DNA of 64,000 nucleotides from Amycolatopsis thermophila. Lineage in GTDB: Bacteria; Actinomycetota; Actinomycetes; Mycobacteriales; Pseudonocardiaceae. Shown piece by piece: positions 49,484-58,241 of this stretch (positions within the stretch are counted from its first letter, which is position 1; each line of letters starts with the position of its first letter). A model generated the notes under the pieces. The model saw only the letters and a program-made list of their open reading frames with translations. It made no database searches and had not been told where the DNA came from. The stretch is taken from NCBI RefSeq assembly GCF_030814215.1, contig NZ_JAUSUT010000001.1:3286001-3350000 (forward strand), read 5' to 3'. The translations under genes were made by a program, and so were the position numbers.

Positions 49484-49853
49484 TAGACCTGACCGGGGGC
49501 TGCTTGTGGACCGGCGCTGGTGGCACGCGGATCGGGCGTTGGGCGCGGTCGCGCGTGGTGGTGGCGCGGCACCGTGAGGCAGTCCAGTTGTCGCGCCACG
49601 GGGGCGCTGATCTGGCCGGGTGCTGCCTGTGGACCGGCGCTGGTGGCACGCGGCCCGGGCGCGGGGCGCGGTCGCGCCCGGTGGTGGCGCAGCCCCGTGA
49701 GGCAGCCCAGTTGCCGCGCCACGGAGGTGCTGATCTGGCCGGGTGCTGCCTGTGGACCGGCGCTGGTGGCACGCGGACCGGGCGTGGGGCGCGATCGCGC
49801 CTGGTGGTGGCGCAGCCCCGTGAGACAGCCCAGTTGCCGCGCCACGGAGGCGC
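49484..49853. repeat. 123-bp tandem repeat, three copies, after secA
   Basis: A block containing GCTGCCTGTGGACCGGCGCT recurs at 49499, 49622 and 49745, exactly 123 bp apart, with high identity between copies 2 and 3. Because 123 is divisible by three, both strands stay open over the array and show a 41-residue repeat. No start, ribosome site or known domain supports translation. The rest of the 693-nt spacer (49378-50070) has no gene. Confidence 0.88.
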
Positions 49854-50070
49854 GCCAACCGGATGCCTTCGGCTCTGGCGATCTCGCGGCTTCGGTAGGG
49901 CCTTCGCCGTCGAAGAACCGCCGGAAGCCTTCGGCGCTCTCGGGCGAGCCGCGGCGTGGGAGCGTTCGCCCAGGTGGTCCCGGCGGAGCCCCAAGTTGGG
50001 CAGGGCGGAGCCCCAAGGCGGGCAGGGCGAAGCCGCCCCACTCGTCCGGGCGGGGCGGCTCACGGCCGAT

Positions 50071-50511
50071 TCAGCGGCGCGGCTGGGGCTGCACCAGGGC
50101 GAAGAAGCTGCACCTCCACCCTGTCTCGGAATGCTCGAACTTCGCCATCACCGCGGACGCCCGCTGGTCGGCGTGGGCGGTGCCGCAGACTTCGATCACG
50201 CCGGGCCCGCTGTCGCTCGCACGGACGGACTTCACCGTGTACCGCGGGCCCTGCGACGGGGGCGCGGCCCGCAGGTGGTGGTACATCCGCGGGGTGAGCA
50301 CCGGCCGCAGCTGGGACGGCGATCGCCGTCCGGAGCGGGCCTCCAGGATCGCCGTGAGCACCGCTCGTGCGTGCCGCAGCTCCAGCGGCCGCCCCGCGCG
50401 GCCGCGCATCCGGGCCAGCCGCGATCCGCCCTGTTCCGGCACGAACACGGGCGGTGCCGCACCCCGGTTCGGTTCGTACGGGTGGAGCGGCCGCAGCCGT
50501 GTCCTCGTCAC
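50071..50511 (-). CDS. Rv3235-family protein
   Basis: 146 residues from the GTG at 50511 (GAGGGGG upstream); the longer frame extends into the promoter of the neighbouring gene. A Pro/Arg-rich disordered N-terminus is followed by a small domain with RPLELRHARAVLTAILEARSG in part, RYTVKSVRA and CSFFALVQPQPRR, seen in actinobacterial Rv3235-like proteins next to secA. Probably an accessory of unknown role. Confidence 0.75.
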   Translation of the reverse strand: MTRTRLRPLHPYEPNRGAAPPVFVPEQGGSRLARMRGRAGRPLELRHARAVLTAILEARSGRRSPSQLRPVLTPRMYHHLRAAPPSQGPRYTVKSVRASDSGPGVIEVCGTAHADQRASAVMAKFEHSETGWRCSFFALVQPQPRR

Positions 50512-50602
50512 AGTGTCCCCCTCGGTCGAGTCGTACCGCTCCCTAGAGCGCCCCTCCCGGGCATTCCGGACACGTGTGCCCCGATGGAGTGACCTGGGCG
50601 GA

Positions 50603-50608
50603 TACCCT
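50603..50608 (+). promoter_or_regulatory. -10 box of leaderless HAD-gene transcript
   Basis: TACCCT, 6 nt (cgaacc), then ATG at 50615. No ribosome site. Confidence 0.6.
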
Positions 50609-50614
50609 CGAACC

Positions 50615-50989
50615 ATGCTGCGGGGCCTGGTATTGGACTACGCCGGTGTGCTCACCGATCCGGAAGCCGCCGACCTGCTCGACGCCGTCGACACCCTGCG
50701 GCACCGCGGCATCCGCACCGCGCTGCTGTCCAATGCGGACGGCAGCCGCGGCGGCCTCGCCCGCCACTTCGACGCGCTCGTCTTCTCCGGCGAGGTCGGC
50801 ATCGCCAAACCGGACCCCCGCGTCTTCCGCCTCACCGCCGAGCGCCTCGGCCTGCCGGCCACCGGTTGCGTCATGGTCGACGACTCCCGGGCCAACATCG
50901 ACGGCGCCACCGCCGCCGGCATGGTCGGCGTCCACCACACCTCGGTGCCGGACACCCTCGCCGAGCTCAGCGCCCTGTTCCCCGCCTGA
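50615..50989 (+). CDS. Short HAD-superfamily hydrolase
   Basis: 124 residues. Motif I LDYAGVLTD (nucleophile D8, with Ala at the +2 position instead of the usual Asp), motif II LSNAD, motif III with K in GIAKPDPRVF and motif IV VDDSRANI. The cap domain is absent, so it is about half the normal length. The missing +2 Asp makes ordinary phosphatase activity doubtful. It overlaps the convergent methyltransferase gene by 23 nt. Confidence 0.82.
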   Translation: MLRGLVLDYAGVLTDPEAADLLDAVDTLRHRGIRTALLSNADGSRGGLARHFDALVFSGEVGIAKPDPRVFRLTAERLGLPATGCVMVDDSRANIDGATAAGMVGVHHTSVPDTLAELSALFPA

Positions 50990-51725
50990 CCAGCTCGAAG
51001 CACAGCACCGCCGCGGCCGCGGACACGTTCAGCGACTCGACCTCGCCCGGCATCGGGATCGACAGCCAACCCGTCACCCGGGACGCGACCTCCTCGCTCA
51101 CCCCCGCCGTCTCCCCGCCGAGCACGAACGCCGCCCGCTCCGGCAGCGCCGCTTCGAACAGCGACGGACCACCCTGTGCACCAAGTGCATACAACCCGTA
51201 TCCAGCCTCGGCCAGCATGGATGCCGCCTCGGCCGCCGTCGCGCACCGCAGGACCGGCGCGCGGAACGCCACGCCCGCCGACGCCTTCACGACCAGCGGA
51301 TCCAGCGCCGCCACCCCTCGCCGGGGCACGACGATGCCGCCCAGACCGGCCGCCGTCGCGGTGCGCAGGATCATCCCGACGTTCGCCGGTGTGGTGATGC
51401 CGTCGAGCAGCAGCACCCGGGCCGGCGCGTCGGCCAGTGCCGCGCTCAGCGGCCGCATCCGGGGCGCGACCACGTCCGCCAGCACACCCTGGTCCTGCTT
51501 GCCGTTGCCGGCCAGCACCTTCACCCGGTGCGCGCTCGCCCGCTGCACCGGCACGCCCGCCGCCCGCGCCGCCCGCTGGATCTCCGCCGCGGCCGGCCCG
51601 CGGGCGGTGTCGGCGAGGATGACCTTGTCCACCCGCAGCTCCGGGTCGTCGAGAGCTTCCAGGACCGGTTTGCGCCCGTAGACGGTCAGGAACCGGTCCT
51701 TGGGGGAGACGGTGGGTTCGCGCAC
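50967..51725 (-). CDS. SpoU/TrmH-family RNA 2'-O-methyltransferase
   Basis: 252 residues. N-terminal RNA-binding domain (FLTVYGRKPVLEAL), then the knotted SPOUT fold with motif 1 DGITTPANVGMILRTATAAG, motif 2 FVLGGETAGVSEEV and motif 3 IPMPGEVESLNVSAAAAVL. Uses SAM to methylate a ribose in rRNA or tRNA. The target nucleotide is not predictable. Confidence 0.92.
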   Translation of the reverse strand: MREPTVSPKDRFLTVYGRKPVLEALDDPELRVDKVILADTARGPAAAEIQRAARAAGVPVQRASAHRVKVLAGNGKQDQGVLADVVAPRMRPLSAALADAPARVLLLDGITTPANVGMILRTATAAGLGGIVVPRRGVAALDPLVVKASAGVAFRAPVLRCATAAEAASMLAEAGYGLYALGAQGGPSLFEAALPERAAFVLGGETAGVSEEVASRVTGWLSIPMPGEVESLNVSAAAAVLCFELVRRGTGR

Positions 51726-51817
51726 CCGGGAAAGCCTAGTAACGCGGAGCGTTTCCGGTGAGGGTGGTGGCGGGCCGGCGGGTGGGGAAGTGCACCAGCT
51801 TGTGTCAGGATCGCGTC

Positions 51818-53224
51818 ATGCCCGACCGCCTTTCCGCCCTCGACGCGTCGTTCCTCTACCTGGAGGACTCGGCGACGCCGATGCACGTGGGCGGCCTCGC
51901 GGTCTTCGATCGCCCGCGCGACGGGTTCGACTACGAGCAGGTGCTGTGCCTGATCGGCCAGCGGCTGGCCTTCCTGCCCCGCTACCGCCAGCGCGTCCTC
52001 AACGTCCCCGGTCACCTGGCCCGCCCGGTGTGGGTGGACGACGTCGACTTCGACCTGAACTACCACGTGCGCCGCTCCGCGCTGCCCGCGCCGGGCACCG
52101 ACGACCAGCTCCACGACCTGGTCGCCCGTCTCATGGCGCGCACGATGGACCACGAGCGCCCGCTGTGGGAGGCCTACTTCGTCGAGGGCCTCGCGGGCGA
52201 CCGGATCGCGCTGATCACCAAGACGCACCAGTCCGTCGTGGACGGCGCCGGCACCGTCGAACTGGGCCAGCTCATCCTCGACACGATGCCGCAGCCGTGC
52301 GAGCCGTACGAGGACACCTGGGTGCCCCGGCGCCCGCCCAGCGCCACCCAGCTGGTGCTCGACGCGGTCGGCGAGACGGTCCGCCGTCCGGGTGAGGTGG
52401 TCGAGAACGCCCGCGACGTGATGATCGACCTGTCCGCGACCGTCGACAAGGTCACCGACGCGGTCGGCGGGGTCGCCTCCGCGCTCGGCCGGGTGTTCCG
52501 GCCGGCGCCGTCGGGCCCGCTCAACCGGCACGTCTCCGGGGGCCGCGTGTTCGCCGTGGTGCGCACCCGGCTGGAGGACTACCGCAAGGTCCGCGCCGAC
52601 CACGACGTGACGATCAACGACATCGTCCTGGCCGCGATCACCGGCGCGCTGCGGGACTGGCTGCTCTCCCGCGGCGAGGGTGTCTCCGAAGCCTCCACCG
52701 TGCGCGCGCTGGTGCCGCTGGCCGTGCTCGAACCGGACACCGTCGAGTTCTCCCCGGCCGGGCTGGTGAACAACGAGGTCGAGCCGTACCTGGTGGACCT
52801 GCCGGTCGGCGAGCCCAACCCGGTGCTGCGGTTGCAGCACATCAGCCACACCCTGCGCGCGCACGCCGACTCCGGCCGCTCGGTCGCCGCCCGCGCCATG
52901 CTGAAGGTCGGCGGTTTCGCCCCGGCCACGATGCACGCGCTGGCCGCCCGCGCGGCCGGCTCGTTCTCCGGGCGGATCTTCAACCTGCTGGTCATCAACT
53001 CGCCGGGCCCGCAGGTGCCGCTGTACGCCGGGCAGGCGAGGATGGCCGAGATGTACCCGGTGATCCCGCTGGCGCGCAACCAGGCGCTGGCCATCGGGGT
53101 CACGTCGTACCACGGCGGTGTCTACTTCGGACTCAACGGCGACCGCAAGGCGCTGTCCGATGTGGACGTCCTGGCCGGGATGATCGAGGATTCACTGGAA
53201 GAGCTGAAGGGTGCGAGCTGGTGA
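51818..53224 (+). CDS. WS/DGAT-family acyltransferase, tgs-like
   Basis: 468 residues from ATG 51818 (MPDRLSALDASFLYLED). The fold is that of wax ester/diacylglycerol acyltransferases, which make storage triacylglycerol. The active motif HHxxxDG reads HQSVVDG (H137, Q138, D142), so the second, normally catalytic His is Gln. Conserved C-terminal NLLVINSPGPQVPLY is present. It matches Rv3234c (tgs3) in position. It overlaps the next gene (GTGA). Activity is uncertain. Confidence 0.88.
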   Translation: MPDRLSALDASFLYLEDSATPMHVGGLAVFDRPRDGFDYEQVLCLIGQRLAFLPRYRQRVLNVPGHLARPVWVDDVDFDLNYHVRRSALPAPGTDDQLHDLVARLMARTMDHERPLWEAYFVEGLAGDRIALITKTHQSVVDGAGTVELGQLILDTMPQPCEPYEDTWVPRRPPSATQLVLDAVGETVRRPGEVVENARDVMIDLSATVDKVTDAVGGVASALGRVFRPAPSGPLNRHVSGGRVFAVVRTRLEDYRKVRADHDVTINDIVLAAITGALRDWLLSRGEGVSEASTVRALVPLAVLEPDTVEFSPAGLVNNEVEPYLVDLPVGEPNPVLRLQHISHTLRAHADSGRSVAARAMLKVGGFAPATMHALAARAAGSFSGRIFNLLVINSPGPQVPLYAGQARMAEMYPVIPLARNQALAIGVTSYHGGVYFGLNGDRKALSDVDVLAGMIEDSLEELKGASW

Positions 53225-53721
53225 GGGTCTACCTTCCGGGCACGATCGGAATGCTGCGCAGGCTGGTGGCGGACGGCAGGCTGCAGCCGCCCGGCGGGAC
53301 GGGGTTCGCCCTCACCCCGGCGCTGCGGGAGTCCTACGTGAGCGGGGACACCGAGGAGCTGGAGTACGCGGCGCTGCTCGACGCGGCCCGCGCGTCCCTG
53401 CGGCTCATCGGTGCCGCCGAAGACGACGCGAAGGAGCTGCCGCGGCGGGTGGTCATCTCGGTCGACGTCGACAACGCCACGCCGCGCCCCGACCTGGACG
53501 CGCCGGTGGTCAAGCTCTCCGGGCCGATCGGCTACGCCGACGTCGCGGCCGTGCACGTGGACGCCGAGGAGGCGGAGGAGGCCGTGCGCGCGGCCGCCAG
53601 GGTGATCGACGCGGCCGACCTCGGCGACCCGGACGCGGAGTTCGTCCTCGGCGAGGCCGAGGACCACGAACTGGCCTGGTACGCGCCTCAGGAGCTGCCG
53701 TTCCTCCTCGACCTGCTCTAG
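53221..53721 (+). CDS. DUF6912 family protein (Rv3231c type)
   Basis: 166 residues from the GTG overlapping the acyltransferase stop. Starts MRVYLPGTIGMLRRLV; acidic throughout; ends ELAWYAPQELPFLLDLL, a pattern typical of this actinobacterial family. Function unknown. Coupled expression with the tgs-like gene suggests a linked role. Confidence 0.85.
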   Translation: MRVYLPGTIGMLRRLVADGRLQPPGGTGFALTPALRESYVSGDTEELEYAALLDAARASLRLIGAAEDDAKELPRRVVISVDVDNATPRPDLDAPVVKLSGPIGYADVAAVHVDAEEAEEAVRAAARVIDAADLGDPDAEFVLGEAEDHELAWYAPQELPFLLDLL

Positions 53722-53761
53722 CGTTGGGGGCAGGCCACGAGCCCCGTCGCTGGAGGTAGGC

Positions 53762-55390
53762 ATGGACGCCGTCACCAACGTGCCCGTCCCGGTCAACGAG
53801 CCCGTCAAGGGGTACGCGCCGGGCAGTCCCGAACGCGAGTCGCTGCGACGCCGCATCGCCGAGCTGGAGGGCGACAAGCACGAGCTGGTCCAGACGATCG
53901 GCGGCCGGAAACGGCTCGCCGGCGGTGCGGCGTTCGACGTGGTCCAGCCGCACGACCACGGTCACGTGCTGGGCACCTGCGCGCAGGCCACGCCCGAGGA
54001 CGTGGCCGACGCGGTGGCCGCCGCGAAGGAGGCCTCGCCGGCGTGGCGGGAAATGCCGTTCGACGAGCGGGCCGCGGTGTTCCTGCGCGCCGCGGACCTG
54101 ATGGCCGGCCGCCACCGCGACACGCTCAACGCCGCCACGATCCTCGGCCAGTCGAAATCGGTGCAGCAGGCCGAGATCGACGCCGCCTGCGAGCTGATCG
54201 ACTTCCTGCGGTTCAACGTGCACTACGCGCGCCGGATCCTCGCCGAGCAGCCGAACTCGGTGCCCGGCACGTGGAACCGGATGGACTACCGGCCGCTGGA
54301 CGGGTTCGTCGTGGCGATCACCCCGTTCAACTTCACCGCCATCGCCGGGAACCTGCCGAGTGCGCCGGCGCTGATGGGCAACACGGTCGTCTGGAAGCCG
54401 ACGCCGACCCAGCAGCTGGCCGCGCACTACACGATGGAGGTGTTCGAGGAGGCCGGCCTGCCGCCGGGCGTGATCAACCTGGTCACCGGGGACGGGCAGG
54501 CGGTCAGCGAGGTCGCGCTGGCCGACCCGGGGTTCGGCGGCCTGCACTTCACCGGGTCGACGGCGACGTTCAAGTTCCTGTGGCGCCGGACCGCGGAGAA
54601 CCTCGACCGGTACGCGAGCTACCCCCGGATCGTCGGCGAAACCGGCGGCAAGGACTTCGTCGTCGCGCACGCCTCGGCCGACCGGGAGAAGCTGCTGGCC
54701 GGGCTCGTGCGCGGCGCGTTCGAGTACCAGGGGCAGAAGTGCTCGGCCGCCTCCCGCGCCTACCTGCCGCGGTCGTTGTGGGAGAGCGGGCTGCGCGACG
54801 AGCTGGCCGACCTGACGCGCACGGTGAAGTACGGCGACGTCACGGACCTGTCGGTGTTCGGCGGGGCGGTGATCGACGCGCGGGCGTTCGCCAAGCACAA
54901 GAAGCTGCTGGACGGCGTCGAGGCCGACAACGATCTCGACGTGCTGGTCGGCGGCCACTGCGACGACTCGGTCGGGTACTTCGTCGAGCCGACCGTGCTG
55001 GTCTCCGGCGACCCCGCGCACACCGCGTTCGCCACTGAGTACTTCGGGCCGATCCTGGCCGTGCACGTCTACGACGACGCGGCCTACGGCGACATCCTCG
55101 AGCTGGTCGACCGCACCTCGCCGTACGCGTTGACCGGCGCGGTGTTCGCCGACGACCGGGCCGCGGTGCAGCAGGCGCACCAGGCGCTGCGGTTCGCGGC
55201 GGGCAACTTCTACGTCAACGACAAGCCGACGGGCTCGATCGTGAGCCAGCAGCCCTTCGGCGGGTCCCGCGGCTCGGGGACCAACGACAAGGCGGGGTCG
55301 ATGTTCAACCTGCTGCGCTGGGCCAGCCCGCGGTCGATCAAGGAGACCTTCGACGCGCCGACCGCCATCGGCTACCCGCACATGGGGTGA
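53762..55390 (+). CDS. pruA: L-glutamate gamma-semialdehyde dehydrogenase
   Basis: 542 residues. Oxidises pyrroline-5-carboxylate/glutamate semialdehyde to glutamate with NAD, the last step of proline degradation. Catalytic Cys327 in GQKCSAASRAY, Glu in GETGGKDF, and NAD motif FTGSTATF. GGAGG upstream of the ATG. The proline dehydrogenase gene that usually accompanies it is not in this window. Confidence 0.95.
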   Translation: MDAVTNVPVPVNEPVKGYAPGSPERESLRRRIAELEGDKHELVQTIGGRKRLAGGAAFDVVQPHDHGHVLGTCAQATPEDVADAVAAAKEASPAWREMPFDERAAVFLRAADLMAGRHRDTLNAATILGQSKSVQQAEIDAACELIDFLRFNVHYARRILAEQPNSVPGTWNRMDYRPLDGFVVAITPFNFTAIAGNLPSAPALMGNTVVWKPTPTQQLAAHYTMEVFEEAGLPPGVINLVTGDGQAVSEVALADPGFGGLHFTGSTATFKFLWRRTAENLDRYASYPRIVGETGGKDFVVAHASADREKLLAGLVRGAFEYQGQKCSAASRAYLPRSLWESGLRDELADLTRTVKYGDVTDLSVFGGAVIDARAFAKHKKLLDGVEADNDLDVLVGGHCDDSVGYFVEPTVLVSGDPAHTAFATEYFGPILAVHVYDDAAYGDILELVDRTSPYALTGAVFADDRAAVQQAHQALRFAAGNFYVNDKPTGSIVSQQPFGGSRGSGTNDKAGSMFNLLRWASPRSIKETFDAPTAIGYPHMG

Positions 55391-55391
55391 C

Positions 55392-55416
55392 GCGGTCCCG
55401 GCGGAACCGGGACCGC
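55392..55416. terminator. Terminator between convergent pruA and lipoprotein gene
   Basis: GCGGTCCCGG, loop CGGAA, CCGGGACCGC: a 10-bp perfect stem immediately after the pruA stop. Confidence 0.8.
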
Positions 55417-55428
55417 GCGCCCGGCGGG

Positions 55429-56250
55429 TCAGCCGCCGATCTTGAGCTCGCCCACCTGGTCTGCGGGCGGGGCTTCGACGGTGACCGGGGCACCCCAGTC
55501 GGTGTACTTCATCTTGATGGTGGCCTGCTGGGCCTCCGCCGGGGCGCCGACGGCCTTCATCATCGGCCCGAGGTCCTCGGTGATCTGCACCGGCAGCTGG
55601 TCGCTGTTGAGCCACAGCTCCATCGGGAACGTCACGTTCATCGACTTGAGCCGGTCGAGCATCTCCGCGGGCATGCCCGTGCCCGCCATCTCGTCGGCGA
55701 CCTTGGCGACGTCGATGTTCAGCCAGTAGTGGCTGACCTGCTGCCCGTCGAGCGTGGTCTGCTCGCCGCGGGTGATCGTGCCGGCCTTCTGGATCTGGTT
55801 CAGCGACTCGGTCGGGTTGTTCGACTCGGCCTGCTCCATGCTCACCCCGAGCTGCTTGGCCGCCTCGCTGCCTTCGGGCAGCGTCGCCCACGGCTTGCCG
55901 CCGGTGGCGGCCTGCGCCTCGGCGGGCAGCTTGAGGTAGAGGACCTTGCCGACGATCCGCATCTCCTGGGTCTGCCCGGCCGCGTTCATCGTCATCGACA
56001 TCGCGGTGTCCGAACCGGCGAACCGGCCCTCACCGGATGCGGTCATCTCCTGGCCGCCCATCGACATGTTCATCGTGAACTTCGCCGACTGGGCCTGGCC
56101 GGTCTTGGCGGAGGCCGCGCGGACCAGTTCCTGCGTGTTGCCGAACAGTGACGGCCCGGCGTTCCCGCCGTCGCCACCGGACTGCCCGCCGCACGCGGAC
56201 AGCCCGAACACCAGCGCCAGGACCCCGGAGACCAGAGCGGTCTTCTTCAT
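55429..56250 (-). CDS. LppX/LprG-like lipoprotein
   Basis: 273 residues from ATG 56250 (MKKTALVSGVLALVFG). Lipobox LSAC (Cys20), Gly/Ser linker, then a half-barrel domain with many Met/Gln/Ser (SAKFTMNMSMGG) and LPVQITEDLG, as in DUF2092/LppX-LprG lipid-carrying lipoproteins. Likely carries a lipid or senses membrane state. A second half-barrel protein is encoded at 3.4-4.4 kb. Confidence 0.82.
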   Translation of the reverse strand: MKKTALVSGVLALVFGLSACGGQSGGDGGNAGPSLFGNTQELVRAASAKTGQAQSAKFTMNMSMGGQEMTASGEGRFAGSDTAMSMTMNAAGQTQEMRIVGKVLYLKLPAEAQAATGGKPWATLPEGSEAAKQLGVSMEQAESNNPTESLNQIQKAGTITRGEQTTLDGQQVSHYWLNIDVAKVADEMAGTGMPAEMLDRLKSMNVTFPMELWLNSDQLPVQITEDLGPMMKAVGAPAEAQQATIKMKYTDWGAPVTVEAPPADQVGELKIGG

Positions 56251-56365
56251 TCGAAAGTTTCCCCTTGATCGGTTCACCCTCATCGGGTGACTAACACGCA
56301 TATGTCCGAAAGGCCCTCCCGCGTTACTCCCGGCGGGCGGGCGAGCCACCCGGTTCGCCGGCGCG

Positions 56366-57355
56366 CTAGACCTCGAGCCCGGCGCGGGAGGCCAGGAGCC
56401 GGCGCAGCGACGGCAACCGTCGCCGGTCCTCGACTTCGTCGAGCATGCAGTCGGGGTCCTCCGGCGGTCCGAGGTGCCCGCAGCCGGGCGGGCACTCCTC
56501 GGCGGCCTCGGCGAACTCGTCGAACGAGGCGACGATGTCGTCGGCCGTGACGTGGGCCAGCCCGAACGAGCGCACCCCCGGCGTGTCGATCACCCAGCCG
56601 CCGTCCGGCAGGGGCAGCGCGACGGCCGCGACCGACGTGTGCCGCCCCTTGCCGATCGCGCTGACCTCGCCGGTGGCCAGCTCGGCGTCCGGCACCAGGC
56701 GGTTCACCAGTGTCGACTTGCCGACCCCCGAATGCCCGACGAGCGCGGACACCCGGCCGCGCACGGTGTCGGCCAGCGGCAACGAGTCCTCGTCGTGGCG
56801 GGTCACCACCGACGGCACGTCCAGCTCGGCGTAGCGGGACAGCAGCTCGTCCGGGCTCGCCAGGTCGGCCTTGGTCAGGCACAGGACCGGCTGCAGGCCG
56901 CCGGCGTAGCAGGCCACCAGGCAGCGGTCGATGAACCCGGGCCGCGGCGGGGGATCGGCCAGCGCGGTGACGATGAGCAGCTGTTCGGCGTTGGCGACGA
57001 CCACCCGTTCGAACGGGTCGGTGTCGTCCGCCGTGCGGCGCAGCAGGCTGCTGCGCTCCTCGACCCGCACGATGCGGGCGAGCGTGCCCGGTTCACCGCT
57101 CGTGTCGCCGACCAGGCCCACCTGGTCGCCCACCACGACCGGGGTGCGACCCAGCTCGCGGGCCCGCATCGCGGTGACCAGCCGGCCCGGGTCGCTCTCC
57201 ACGGCGCAGGTCCAGCGGCCGCGGTCGACCACGATCACCATCGCCGGGGTGGCGTCGGCGTGGGTCGGGCGTCGTTTGCTGCGCGGGCGGGAGCCCTTAC
57301 CCGGGCGCACGCGGACATCACTTTCGTCCAGATCGCGCCAGTCCTTGCGAGCCAA
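56366..57355 (-). CDS. rsgA: Ribosome small subunit-dependent GTPase RsgA
   Basis: 329 residues from a TTG (57355) placed 9 nt after AGGAGG; the GTG at 57379 is an alternative. OB fold, then a circularly permuted GTPase: TKAD (G4) comes before GHSGVGKST (G1) and DTPGVRSFG (G3). Zinc knuckle CPPGCGHLGPPEDPDC. Acts in late 30S maturation. M. tuberculosis has aroA next to it; here aroA is missing from this place. Confidence 0.94.
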   Translation of the reverse strand: MARKDWRDLDESDVRVRPGKGSRPRSKRRPTHADATPAMVIVVDRGRWTCAVESDPGRLVTAMRARELGRTPVVVGDQVGLVGDTSGEPGTLARIVRVEERSSLLRRTADDTDPFERVVVANAEQLLIVTALADPPPRPGFIDRCLVACYAGGLQPVLCLTKADLASPDELLSRYAELDVPSVVTRHDEDSLPLADTVRGRVSALVGHSGVGKSTLVNRLVPDAELATGEVSAIGKGRHTSVAAVALPLPDGGWVIDTPGVRSFGLAHVTADDIVASFDEFAEAAEECPPGCGHLGPPEDPDCMLDEVEDRRRLPSLRRLLASRAGLEV

Positions 57356-57464
57356 GCTCCACGCCCTCCTTCCGAGCACAGATGATCCCCCATCCCGCTC
57401 GCCAGTGGTGCGCCGCCCGTGTCACGATGGGTCCTCAGCAGCCGGTTCGAAGGAGTTGGGTGAC

Positions 57465-58241
57465 ATGTGCGGCCGCTACGCCGCGAAGAAGAACCCGGCC
57501 GACCTGGCCCAGGAATTCGACGCGGTGGACGAGACCGACGGCAAGGCCCGCGAGGCCGACTACAACGTCGCCCCGACGAAGAACGTGGTCACCGTCGTGC
57601 AGCGGCATCCGCGGGACGACGAGGGGCAGGTGCTGGAGGACGAGCCGACGGTGCGCAGCCTGCGGGTGATGCGCTGGGGGCTCGTGCCGTTCTGGGCCAA
57701 GGACGTCGCCGTCGGCAACCGGATGATCAACACCCGTGCCGAGACCGCCGCGGAGAAACCGGCCTTCAAGAAGTCGCTGGCGCGCCGGCGCTGCCTGGTG
57801 CCCGCCGACGGCTGGTACGAGTGGCGGCGCACGGGCAAGCATAAGGAACCGTTCTTCATGACCCGCCCGGACGGCCGTTCGCTGTCCCTCGCCGGGATCT
57901 GGGACACCTGGCGCGACCCGAAGGACACGGAAGGTACTGCCGCGCCCGTCGTCACCTTCTCGATCATCACGACGAACGCGGCCGGCCGGCTCACCGAGGT
58001 GCACGACCGGATGCCGCTGGTCATCGACGAGCGCAACTGGGCGGACTGGCTCGACCCGGACCGCACCGAGGTCGAGGAGCTGCTCGCCCCGCCGATGGAG
58101 CTGATGGACACCATCGAGCTGCGGCCGGTGTCCGATCGCGTCAACAACGTCCGCAACAACGGGCCGGACCTGATCGAGCGCGTCGAGCAGGCCACCGACC
58201 TCGACGGCACCGAAGCGCTGTTCGACCTGCCGAAGTCATGA
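57465..58241 (+). CDS. SOS response-associated peptidase (SRAP/YedK family)
   Basis: 258 residues. Cys2 (MCGRYA) becomes covalently linked to abasic sites in single-stranded DNA. Other active-site parts: NVAPT, INTRAET, WYEWRRTG and EVHDRMPLVI. AAGGAG lies 9 nt upstream. Protects abasic DNA at replication forks. It overlaps the hydrolase gene downstream (ATGA). Confidence 0.94.
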   Translation: MCGRYAAKKNPADLAQEFDAVDETDGKAREADYNVAPTKNVVTVVQRHPRDDEGQVLEDEPTVRSLRVMRWGLVPFWAKDVAVGNRMINTRAETAAEKPAFKKSLARRRCLVPADGWYEWRRTGKHKEPFFMTRPDGRSLSLAGIWDTWRDPKDTEGTAAPVVTFSIITTNAAGRLTEVHDRMPLVIDERNWADWLDPDRTEVEELLAPPMELMDTIELRPVSDRVNNVRNNGPDLIERVEQATDLDGTEALFDLPKS

